Shown: in pieces, positions 19,998-27,900 of the stretch
Position numbering within the stretch: the stretch's first letter is position 1
Layout of the letters: the number at the start of each line of letters is the position of its first letter
Assembly: GCF_030123365.1 (NCBI RefSeq)
Contig: NZ_CP126107.1
Span: 5,631,501 to 5,695,500, forward strand
From: Neobacillus sp. SuZ13
GTDB lineage: Bacteria; Bacillota; Bacilli; Bacillales; Cytobacillaceae
Direction: 5' to 3'
DNA: 64,000 nucleotides
The notes under the pieces: model-generated
What the model was told of the DNA's origin: nothing
Seen by the model: the letters and a program-made list of their open reading frames with translations, nothing else
The model's database searches: none
Position numbers and translations under genes: made by a program

Positions 19998-20030
19998 GTT
20001 CAGCCAGATATTTCTGGTTGAACATTTTTT
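19998..20030 (+). terminator. Hairpin with T-run at the IS left end
   Basis: GTTCAGCCAG and CTGGTTGAAC pair (one bulge or mismatch) around ATATTT, followed by ATTTTTTA. It may stop host transcripts from entering the IS, or form the 5' part of the bridge-RNA leader. Confidence 0.5.
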
Positions 20031-20044
20031 ATATCGTTTTATGA

Positions 20045-20200
20045 TATCGGTAGCCGGGGTAGAACGTAAGCACCCGTGGGGCTTGGATCCCGTCAACTAA
20101 ACAGTTCGCCCCCTACTTGTAGAAACATGATTGAGGCTGGTTGGGACATTAGATCTCGTATAACAAGCGAAGCTATGATACTGCAAGAAGGATCTAGGGG
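20045..20200 (+). ncRNA. Candidate IS110 bridge RNA
   Basis: The IS left end folds into a stem GTAG-GGGG-GAAC (20050-20065) against GTTC-CCCC-CTAC (20104-20116). Inside the loop, the 5' side carries AAGCACC (20068-20074), identical to the target bases left of the CT core. The 3' side carries AAACAGT (20099-20105), complementary to the right target ACTGGTT except at one base. This is the layout of a target-binding loop in IS110 bridge RNAs. Downstream, ATTAG (20148-20152) matches the right-end donor bases before CT, and CGAAG (20168-20172) partly complements the left-end TTTCG, a possible donor-binding loop. The 3' boundary is approximate. Guide matching is seen in the sequence; function is inferred from IS621-type systems. 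Confidence 0.75.
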
Positions 20201-20238
20201 TACCGGTGAATTTAGTTATTATGAGGAGGAGATAGAGA

Positions 20239-21474
20239 ATGAATCCAGTCATTGGTCTGGATGTTGCTAAAGGTGAAAGTCAGGTACAAGCTTTCTTGGA
20301 TAAGAAAAAGCGTTACAAAATTAGTTTTAAAGTTTCACATACACTTGAGGGATTAGATATGTTACACCAATTTCTTAGAGAAGTTGAGAGCGTTACAGGG
20401 ATTAAACCTCCAATTGTTCTGGAAGCTACAGGTCATTATCATACTCCTGTTGTTCAGTATTTCGAGGACAGAGACTATTTATTAATAATTGTTAATCCTC
20501 TGATCTCCTATCGTGCCAAGAGCTCGAGTTTACGGAAAGTAAAAACGGATATAATTGATGCTAATCATCTCTGCGAGCTGTACTATAAAGAGGATTTAGA
20601 GCCATATAAAAAACGTGGGATTCATCTCTTGAACCTTCGTAATCTTACAAGACAACACGATAATCTAACAGGTATTTTTGTTCAAACGAAACTACAGTTT
20701 CAGGCAGTGTTGGATCAGGTTTTTCCTGAATATAGAGGTGTTTTTGGGGACTTATATTCAGTTGTTTCTTTATTAACTTTATTAGAATACCCTACATCTA
20801 ACGATGTTTTAGTAGCTGGTGAACAAACTTTAGCAGCTAAAATTAATGAATTATGTAAAAGTCGTTCTTCTAAGTGGGCAGATACACAAGCAAAGAAACT
20901 TATAGCTGCCGCGGCTCGAAATCCTTTTCAGGATACCTTGTATCAAAGCCATATTATAACCCTAGAAATGTATATTAAAATGCTTTTAGAATACCAAAAG
21001 CACCTATCAAAGTTTGAGGACGAGATAGATGCTTTAGCAAAAGAAATTGAAGAATATAAGATTATCCAATCAATCCCTGGTATCGGTGAAAAAATCGCGG
21101 CAACGATTATTTCTGAAATTGGTGAGATTGATCGGTTTAATCACCCAAAAAAACTTGTAGCATTTGCAGGAATAGACCCCAGTATCTTTGAATCAGGGAG
21201 ATTCAAGGGAACTGTAAACAGAATAACAAAAAGAGGGTCTAGTAGGTTACGGCACGCCTTATTTATGGCTGTTAAATGTGCCATTCGTGATTGTCGTAAA
21301 AAGAAAACGACAGATGAAATCATCCCGCGTAATAAGAGATTACGAGAGTTTTATAATAAAAAACGTGAAGAAGGAAAGCCTTATAAAGTGGCTGTTATAG
21401 CATGTGCCAATAAGCTCTTACAATGGATATATGCGATTTTAAAAAGCAATTCACCTTTCCAAGATATAGCTTAA
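20239..21474 (+). CDS. IS110-family transposase (DEDD recombinase)
   Basis: The 411-residue enzyme has an N-terminal RuvC-like DEDD domain with Asp8 (VIGLDVAKG), Glu62 (LEATGHYH), Asp104 and Asp107 (TDIIDANHL). A coiled-coil middle follows, then a C-terminal Tnp2 domain with SIPGIGEKIAATIISEIG (about 275-292) and the serine region KRGSSRLRHAL (Ser334/335). Such enzymes cut and exchange strands at target and donor DNA chosen by a bridge RNA, giving scarless insertion at a two-base core. AGGAGG lies nine bases before the ATG. Length and motifs are those of a full, active-looking member. It sits in the same orientation as the left-end RNA and opposite to the gene it splits. Confidence 0.95.
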   Translation: MNPVIGLDVAKGESQVQAFLDKKKRYKISFKVSHTLEGLDMLHQFLREVESVTGIKPPIVLEATGHYHTPVVQYFEDRDYLLIIVNPLISYRAKSSSLRKVKTDIIDANHLCELYYKEDLEPYKKRGIHLLNLRNLTRQHDNLTGIFVQTKLQFQAVLDQVFPEYRGVFGDLYSVVSLLTLLEYPTSNDVLVAGEQTLAAKINELCKSRSSKWADTQAKKLIAAAARNPFQDTLYQSHIITLEMYIKMLLEYQKHLSKFEDEIDALAKEIEEYKIIQSIPGIGEKIAATIISEIGEIDRFNHPKKLVAFAGIDPSIFESGRFKGTVNRITKRGSSRLRHALFMAVKCAIRDCRKKKTTDEIIPRNKRLREFYNKKREEGKPYKVAVIACANKLLQWIYAILKSNSPFQDIA

Positions 21475-21500
21475 ATAAAAAATTTATCTAAATAACACAA

Positions 21501-21545
21501 AACCTTCCAAAAACATAATTTATGAAGGTTATTTGGCATGCGTAT
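21501..21545 (+). terminator. Hairpin after the transposase gene
   Basis: AACCTTC (21501-21507) and GAAGGTT (21534-21540) can pair over a 26-base AT-rich loop, followed by ATTTGG. It is a weak terminator candidate for the transposase transcript. Confidence 0.4.
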
Positions 21546-21588
21546 ATTTAGTATAGCACGAGAAATTTTAGGTTTTTATTGAAAAATA

Positions 21589-21594
21589 TTGACA
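21589..21594 (+). promoter_or_regulatory. Outward -35 box at the IS right end
   Basis: TTGACA lies 11 bases before the end of the element. In a circular IS, joining right end to left end places TATAAG (19993-19998) 18 bases after it, or TATTAT 15 bases after it. That would form a good sigma-A promoter reading into the bridge RNA and transposase. In the inserted form the two halves are about 1.6 kb apart, so the promoter exists only in the circle. Confidence 0.65.
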
Positions 21595-21605
21595 AACTAT
21601 TAGCT

Positions 21606-22331
21606 GGTTTTGTTATTTTCAATTTTAGTCCTTACAATTTCACTTGCTCCTTGGATCCCCACGTTTGAATCACTAATCACGGAGTCAGAAATTTTAACAT
21701 TTCCAGAACTTGACACGGCAGTGCTATTATTATTTTTAACAGATGATGAAATGACATTAAATTCAGAATATCCATTATACCCATCAAGAGTTCTCGTATC
21801 TCTAATGTCAATGCCACCATCAACTACCGAGTTTACAATATAGTTTTCCCCACCCCATGATGTAATTGAACTATATTGTCTTGAAGTTAGATAATCATAT
21901 TTAAATATCGAATTAGACACCACATTTTTATCTCCAGCTATTACTAATGAGGTGTTTAAAAAGGTCGTATTGTTTATATTATTTTTAGAACTAGAAAGTT
22001 TAATAAAGTTAAATCCATCAAAAATTACTTTTTCCTCTTCGCTCCCAAGTGAATCTATTCTTCCTAAAACAGTAAATTCATTTGAGCTATCCCCAATTAT
22101 TCTTACACCCTTATCAATTGTAAGTTTGGCACCTTTACTAATCAGTAAATTTCCTGTTAGTTTGTAGGGACTTCCTTCTTTAGTCCAAATAGTGTTCTTA
22201 GAAATAACACCACCAACTTCTGTTACAATACTTGGTGTGGCATCTTCAGCGAATACTGTTGGGTTGATTATGCTTATAAAAAAAATAATTACTAAAAAAC
22301 AAGATAAAAACTTTCTCATTTTCCTTCCCAT
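21606..22331 (-). pseudogene. Giant surface protein, N-terminal part (IS110-disrupted)
   Basis: The 5' part of the split gene starts at ATG 22329-22331, eight bases after AGGGAG. It encodes a signal peptide (LSCFLVIIFFISIINPTVFAED) and the first turns of a right-handed parallel beta-helix (repeats such as GNLLISKGAKLTIDKGV and NSIFKYDYLTSRQYS). The reading ends ...KIENNKTS with a stop codon supplied by the first IS bases (TAA at 21600-21602). As it stands, the cell could secrete a beta-helix fragment of about 243 residues. Repeat module C lies further upstream. Confidence 0.9.
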
Positions 22332-22856
22332 ATTTAAAGCTCCCTTTAAAAATCACTTTATAAGTACAAAAAAATACCACTCTACCAAAAAATATAACTA
22401 AATATTACAAGTAATCTGTCTAAAATACTTGTAATATTTCCATTTAAAATCCTCTCATTTCCTTTTTTAGTATCCTAATTTTATCATCAAAATAAAAAGA
22501 ACGACACACAATTAAATAATATTAATACACCTATTAATCCTACTTGGTAAAAGGAGCTGTCCATAATAATGTATGGATAGTAGGGGCCATCAAGGCATTG
22601 ACCTAATATCCGTGTTAAAAGGATAACACTTAATAGTAGCAGTTGGAGTAGAAAAAATGAATAAATAGTTTGCCATGACTAAAAATTACTCCTTCTCTAT
22701 TATAAATAACACTTTTGCCTTCATTGTTGGAATGAAATTAAAAATAGAACGAATTTTTAAAGGGTGGAATGAATGGTTCCATCCCTTTTTCTATTAAAAT
22801 TCTGAACGGACGTGTCAGACAAGGGAACTAAAGACAGTAGAAATTGACCATCAAAA
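22332..22856. other. Upstream region of the disrupted surface gene
   Basis: No gene is seen. The stretch is AT-rich and includes a good plus-strand hairpin terminator at 22759-22791 with no open gene before it, which suggests a decayed gene. Short frames here lack ribosome sites. Confidence 0.4.
22759..22791 (+). terminator. Orphan hairpin terminator
   Basis: AAAGGGTGGAA and TTCCATCCCTTT form a stem with one mismatch, followed by TTTT. No plus-strand gene lies immediately before it. Confidence 0.65.
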
Positions 22857-23024
22857 CGACACTCTTTCGACTAAATACCATATAGGCTATACTATTCAAA
22901 CGTTTGGTTAAAACTTCTTCAAGTACTGATGTATATGAATTTCCGCTGCAAAGTAGACAAGAAGAATGTCGAAGAGCATCTATTAATTTCGCAGGAAATA
23001 ACCCATATTTCAACAAAATCAGAT
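22857..23024 (+). repeat. CAAACGTTTG repeat module, copy C
   Basis: Almost identical to the core of copy A: CGACACTCTTTCGAC, a 16-base spacer, TATACT, CAAACGTTTG (22897-22906), TGTCGAA (22967-22973), and CGCAGGAAATAACCC, ending at AAAATCAGAT. It lacks the distal palindrome. It lies upstream of the leftward disrupted surface gene and the rightward HTH-comK locus. An 84-codon minus-strand frame across it is judged not to be a gene. Confidence 0.7.
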
Positions 23025-23190
23025 CGGCTTCTTGGAGTCTTTCATTATTCCACCTAATCCACGCCTTTATTTTCCAATACACAATCCTTTAAATAAAAGT
23101 TGACTCCGCACTCTTCTCTAATTGAACTTCACTTTTAATGCCAGAAAAGAACAGAGTATCATGATTCATTCCTGGTGCCTAACACCTGTC

Positions 23191-23203
23191 TTTTTTCGAC
23201 AAA
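23191..23203 (-). promoter_or_regulatory. Spo0A-box-like site before the HTH-comK locus
   Basis: The minus strand reads TTTTGTCGAAAAAA, which contains the perfect 0A core TGTCGAA (23195-23201) in the AT-rich context typical of Bacillus 0A boxes. It lies about 170 bp upstream of the small HTH gene. Confidence 0.45.
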
Positions 23204-23352
23204 ATTCCTTAATTTGTTTCAAATTTATTGTTAGTTTATCTAATTATGACAAAATTAGTAATAATTACAATAGTGCCCTCGAAACGGTGATTTTGAGACG
23301 CTTTTGTGTTCGCCTTGTTTCTATATATATGCTACTTTGAATAAGGGCATAT

Positions 23353-23370
23353 AAAGGAGGTGATCCAGCC
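23353..23370 (+). promoter_or_regulatory. 18-nt Shine-Dalgarno match to the whole 16S rRNA tail
   Basis: AAAGGAGGTGATCCAGCC is the exact complement of the 3' end of Bacillus 16S rRNA, far longer than the usual 5-8 bases. It ends two bases before the GTG start at 23373. The bases after it do not continue into 16S sequence, so it is not an rRNA gene fragment. Confidence 0.75.
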
Positions 23371-23372
23371 AA

Positions 23373-23594
23373 GTGAGAAAAAAAGTTGTTGTGAAGATTC
23401 ATAGTCTATTAAGTAATTTAGACATTTCCATGCGTGAATTATCCCGTATAACAGGCGTGAGATTAGAAGCACTTATTGAATTAGCTAATCAAAAGAGACA
23501 AAATATTAACTTCAGTCACATCGAGCAAATTGCCGAAGCACTATGTATAGACGATATTCGTGAAATTGTTGAAATTACAAACATCGATGAATAA
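23373..23594 (+). CDS. Small Cro/C1-type HTH protein
   Basis: The 73-residue protein is essentially one helix-turn-helix domain: LLSNLDISMRELSRITGVR, LEALIELANQ and INFSHIEQIAEALCI match the five-helix Cro/C1 (HTH_26, YozG-like) pattern. Such proteins are DNA-binding regulators. The start is a GTG directly after the 18-nt anti-SD match. It lies 380 bp upstream of a ComK-like gene on the same strand, and the second ComK-like gene at 62.6 kb also has an XRE gene beside it, so a role in that circuit is plausible but unproven. Confidence 0.75.
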   Translation: MRKKVVVKIHSLLSNLDISMRELSRITGVRLEALIELANQKRQNINFSHIEQIAEALCIDDIREIVEITNIDE

Positions 23595-23977
23595 AATCAT
23601 TCTCCATTAGATAATTACTTATTTACATAAATTCATTTCTTGAGATTCAAATCAATTCATTCACAAGTTGCTGGTTTCATCATTTTTTGTTAAAAGAACA
23701 GATTCACCCGTTTGATCTTCTGAACAACCTCATCTATGATAACTATTGCCTTATTATAATGACAGTACTCTACATAATAGAAAATCAAGTGCACTTACTA
23801 CGTATACATATACTGCCTTGATTACTCATCTCCTTAGTGCATAACCACAAAATTTCATTTTAAGATAGGAAATACCACAAAAAACCTTTGGCATCGATTA
23901 AGAATGTTCACAAGCGGTACTTATCTGTATATGTCTCAAAAGGTACCCGATCAAACTAATTTAGGGAGTTGAAAATC
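23595..23977 (+). other. Leader region of ComK-like gene 1
   Basis: No gene or clear RNA structure is seen in this AT-rich interval. It should contain the promoter of the ComK-like gene. GGGAG at 23964-23968 is the ribosome site. Confidence 0.4.
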
Positions 23978-24481
23978 TTGTTTATTCAAAAAAAGTATAT
24001 TATCAATCCGCATTTTATGTATATGGCTGGTCAGTTTGATCGAAACGCGAAGCTTTGCACAATTGTAACGGAACTGAATAGAACTTTTATCGTAGACAAA
24101 TCACCTCTAGAAATACTAAATGACAGTATTAGATGCATTGGTTTTGATTTACGAGGTGCCATGGAAACCGCCAAATTTCTTCTTGGTAATAAATATATGT
24201 GTCCGATTATGGTGAACCCAATACATAAGATTTGTGTTTTTCCTGATAAGTCCTCTATACATAACGATGTAAAATGGTTTAATCCGGTTCATATTGCAAG
24301 AACGTTTAGTTCTAATCAACAGGCTATGATAGAGTTTACGAACGGACTAATTATTACAGTTCCTATGAAACTTTATTCTTTTAACCATAAATTGCAAACC
24401 GCAGACCAATTTAGGAAAATGATGCTTAGTATAGAACAGGACCCCTTTTCCTTTGAGAAAGATCCTAGAAAAGGTGCATGA
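23978..24481 (+). CDS. comK: ComK-family transcription factor, copy 1
   Basis: The product (about 167 residues) matches ComK along its length: CxPIMVNPIHKICVFPDKS near 85-105, then WFNPVHIARTF and VEFTNG-type MIEFTNGLIITVPM, followed by YSFNHKLQTADQFR. ComK binds paired AT boxes (AAAA-N5-TTTT) and turns on DNA-uptake genes. The start was set at TTG 23978, nine bases after GGGAG; an upstream TTG at 23969 sits directly on the SD. It ends earlier than B. subtilis ComK (192 residues), so the C-terminal region that binds MecA/ClpC may be reduced. A second ComK-like gene is at 62570. Confidence 0.82.
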   Translation: MFIQKKYIINPHFMYMAGQFDRNAKLCTIVTELNRTFIVDKSPLEILNDSIRCIGFDLRGAMETAKFLLGNKYMCPIMVNPIHKICVFPDKSSIHNDVKWFNPVHIARTFSSNQQAMIEFTNGLIITVPMKLYSFNHKLQTADQFRKMMLSIEQDPFSFEKDPRKGA

Positions 24482-24517
24482 TGCTCCCTATGAGATTGAC
24501 CTGCCAATTTCATAACT

Positions 24518-24601
24518 AGTTATATTCATAAGGATAAAAAAGAGAGTGCTAAATTTGCTGTAAATAATTTACGTGAATTGATGGCAGCATTTAAGGAGTA
24601 A
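24518..24601 (+). pseudogene. Remnant of the small gene also found beside comK copy 2
   Basis: The frame SYIHKDKKESAKFAVNNL..LMAAFKE-stop matches the end of the gene at 63619-63860 (GYGFHKEKKESAKTAV..MMAAFKEE). Only the last 28 codons remain, with no start. It shows that the two ComK loci once shared the same downstream gene. Confidence 0.6.
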
Positions 24602-24666
24602 AATGCAAATCCTTTAATGGTATCCATATATATTTGTATTGCTACTAAGACTTAAATAGGAGACTG

Positions 24667-24870
24667 ATGTTAATGTCGATAAAATTGAAGCAATGTGATG
24701 ATTGCTATTATCTTTGCATTAATTCAGCATCAAAATGTCAAATGTGCGGAAGTACAAAGTTAGTAAATGGAACTTTTACACCAATAAGAGAGATTCAAAA
24801 AAGCGATAGGAACGAGTTAGATAATATAATTAAAGATTTTAATATTAAATATGAGGTATTTAACCGATAA
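24667..24870 (+). CDS. Small zinc-ribbon protein
   Basis: The 67-residue protein has two cysteine pairs, CDDC and CQMC, eleven or twelve residues apart, a rubredoxin/zinc-ribbon pattern near the N-terminus. A charged helix follows (SDRNELDNIIKDFNIKYE). AGGAG lies four bases before the first ATG and ten before a second in-frame ATG at 24673, so the exact start is uncertain. It is followed directly by the terminator of the convergent large gene. Its function is unknown. Confidence 0.6.
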   Translation: MLMSIKLKQCDDCYYLCINSASKCQMCGSTKLVNGTFTPIREIQKSDRNELDNIIKDFNIKYEVFNR

Positions 24871-24878
24871 ATTCAGAG

Positions 24879-24911
24879 AAAATCCCCTCCACATTGCGTG
24901 AAGGGGATTTC
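24879..24911 (-). terminator. CCCCTCCAC-type terminator of the 1692-aa gene
   Basis: AAAATCCCCTCCAC-attgc-GTGAAGGGGATTT lies 12 bp after the stop codon at 24923. The stem is the shared type of this island, and it may serve the convergent zinc-ribbon gene too. Confidence 0.9.
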
Positions 24912-24922
24912 TACTTTAAGAG

Positions 24923-27900
24923 TTATTTTACTTTAACTGTTACTACCTTACTAACATTCTTCGCTTTATCAGTTGCTGTCACACTTAAAACAGTTTTCCT
25001 TTTTTGGGCTTTAATCTTCACTTTAAATTTCCCTTTGGAATCTGTTTTGGCAGTTCCAATAACTTTTTTACCTACTTTAATCGTTATAGTAGAGTATGCT
25101 TCGGCTGTCCCAGTAACTTCTTTTGTTTTGCTTTTCACTGTAGTTTTGATTTTCGGTGCGGACGGAGCGGTTTTGTCTATCACAATCACACTCTTAGCGA
25201 CGCTTATATTCCCTGCTGCATCTTTCGCTGTCACAATTAACTTGGTGCCTGCTTTTTGAACAGGAATCGTTACCTTATAGTTGCCCTTAACATCGGCTTT
25301 GGCGATGCACTTTTTCGTTCCGATTGTAACAGTAACAATGGCTCCAACTTCCGCTCTACCGGTTACTACTTTCATTAGATCAGAAACAGTTGAAACGGTC
25401 GGAGTAACTGGTGCTGTTTTATCAAGAACTATGATACTTTTCGCGACACTCACATTACCCGCTGCATCCTGAGCAGTTACACTGACCTTAGTACCCGCCT
25501 TTTGCTTTGTAATCTTCACTTGGAAATTTCCAAATTTATCTGCTGTTCCGGTACCAATTACTTTTGCCCCCACTTTTACGGAAAGCTTTGCATTGGCTTC
25601 GGTTGTTCCCTTCACAAGAGTATCACGGTCCGATAATCCCTTCAGGATTGGAACAGACGGTGCTGTTTTATCCACTACTGTTATGCTAGTTGGATCGCTA
25701 ACATTACGGCCATCATCCATGACAGTTACAATGATCTGTGTACCAGCTTTTTGTTTAGGGATTTTTACACTAAATTGCCCAGATTGATCTGCTCTGCCTT
25801 CTCCAATCTTAGCTGATCCCACTATTACTTCTATCACTCCCAATGGTTCTGCGGTTCCATTTACCATTGAATCGCGATCAGAAACGACATTCACATTAGG
25901 AGCTACAGGGGCTGAATGATCCAGAACTGTTACTTCAGCTATATATCTTGTCATGTTTCCGCTAATATCAGAAGATTCGACGACAATAAAATCCTTATCT
26001 TGACTCGCATTCAAATGGAGTTCATAAGCAAATTGACCGTTATCTTCAACTGAAACAGGATTACCATTGATCGTCAATATAGCCCCTGGTTCTGTTTCGC
26101 CAGTTAGATTTACGTAGGGGCCCTTTAATAAAGCTCCATTTAAATCCTCATTCATAAAAAGTACGGGAGCAATATTATCTACAATGATTTCCTCCACATA
26201 AGAAGATTCATCTCCCCTATTATTGGTTGAGACAACTTCGACTTTATTGTATCCATCATCTAAAGTTACAGTTTGATCTAAATTATTCCCAACGATATTC
26301 TTTCTTTCGTTCCCATTTATTAAAATTTTGGTATTGGGTTGATCATCACTTGTGATTGTTCCTTTGATCCTTATATTTTTCGAATGAATATACTGAACTG
26401 TTTCCTGATTTCCATTGATTTCAACTGTTTTTGTTCCAACCTTTCCCTCTTCCGGCTCCCAACTGATTGCTTGCTTTGGTGGATTTGGTATAGGGAAAAA
26501 TATTGAAACCAGTGGAGACATGGAACTATAGTGAAAGATTTCACCCGTAAGATTACTTTCACTTTTTATAGACATTACGGAAAGATTGTACATTTTTCCA
26601 TGCTCCCAGTTTGAAATAATAGCATTAGTTCCATCCTCCACATAAACACTATTGTCCATATGAAATTGCCCAATTTCATCTACATATCCCAGTACATAGC
26701 CCTTTGCACCTTCAACTGGGTTCCATTGTACTTCCATCAATCCATTTTTAACTGAAGTAACCTCTAGACCATTCGGTGCTGAGAGGGCCTTTGGATCTTT
26801 GTAGTCAATTTGTTGATCAGCATACTTCCAATCAACCCCAATATCAGCTCTTTCTGCCTTGGCATAAATCCAGTAAGTGCCCGATGGCAATGAACTTGGT
26901 AATGTCACTGTTGTTTCTCCCGATGGGGCTAAATTATCTTTTAGCAGTTCTCCGGCATATTGTCCTTTTTTATCGCTAAAATACAAGCTTACTTTCGTAT
27001 CGCTGCTACTGTCTGTGTTCCAATTTACATGATACTGGCCGTTATCCTCTGCAACTTCCATATTAGAAATTTTCGGTGCTTGTTTAATAGAGATGAGTTT
27101 AACATTGGGATTCAAGACCGTATCACCGGTTTTGACGGTCCATGTTCCCGGAGCAGGATGTAAAAAGATTACATAAGCCTTTTTCGAGCTACTTTCTAAA
27201 ATATAATTAGTTTGATCCCCGTTTAGATTTAACGGATAAACGCTTCCGTCAGGTTGGAGAACTTCCCAACTTGGATTGCCATTTTCCCATGTAATTTCAA
27301 AAATCGCCGCTTCCTCTTGGCCAATGGGAATATTAATAGAACTTCCTTGGTTAGTTGAAACGGATTTTCCCATCATGTTAGGAGAATAAGATCCTTTTCG
27401 GGATAGATTGCTTCCAAAGGTTACTAAGGTTCCATTCTCTGTAAATTGCTGCTTTAAGGAATTTTGTTTAGAGGTACTAGAACTATCGAAATCAAAATCA
27501 TGGTCCTTAAATGTGTAGCTCACTGAAATGGTAACTTTCCAAAAACTAACCGAACCGCTAATTTTCTTGTCATTTAGATCACCTTCAAAGCCGATTGATT
27601 CCCCACCAATCATCCAGATATTGTCAGGTACCTTCAATTCACCTGAGGAATGTCCGTTAAAGGGTTTCCCATCCATTTTTTTCATATCCAAACCAGCATC
27701 ATAGATGTCTGCGATATTTGCCTTACCGCTTGCATCAAATCCTCTATTGAAAAGCCACTCGGCCCTTGCACTGCCAAGCTTGTATTTATAAAGCTGGAGC
27801 ACACCTGCCCCTAAACCTAAATGAAGGTCAGATGCTTCTACTTTTAAATCATTTCCGTTAATTAAATGGTTCCCATCAATCTCCGGAGAAAATAGATCGG

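Larger units (their letters stand above)
19986..21605 (+). mobile_element. Complete IS110-family insertion sequence (1620 bp)
   Basis: The ends are set by restoring the host gene: left flank ...AGCACCACT joined to right flank GGTTTTGTT... gives an uninterrupted reading frame, and both junctions share the dinucleotide CT (19984-19985 and 21604-21605). A CT core with no terminal inverted repeats and no longer target duplication is as expected for IS110. The element has a 250-bp left non-coding end with a structured RNA candidate, one DEDD transposase gene (20239-21474), and a 130-bp right end. Everything looks intact, so the insertion may be recent and active. Confidence 0.92.

Noticed and set aside
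22828..23082. 84-codon minus-strand frame across repeat module C (similar frames in copies A, D and partly E, sharing TKRLNSIAY).
   Set aside because: The frame is open only because the DNA repeat is conserved. Differences between copies are not biased to third codon positions, copy E is broken in this frame, and there is no ribosome site.
23353..23370. Fragment of a 16S rRNA gene end.
   Set aside because: The match stops exactly at 18 bases; the neighbouring bases do not follow helix 45 of 16S rRNA, and a GTG reading frame follows.
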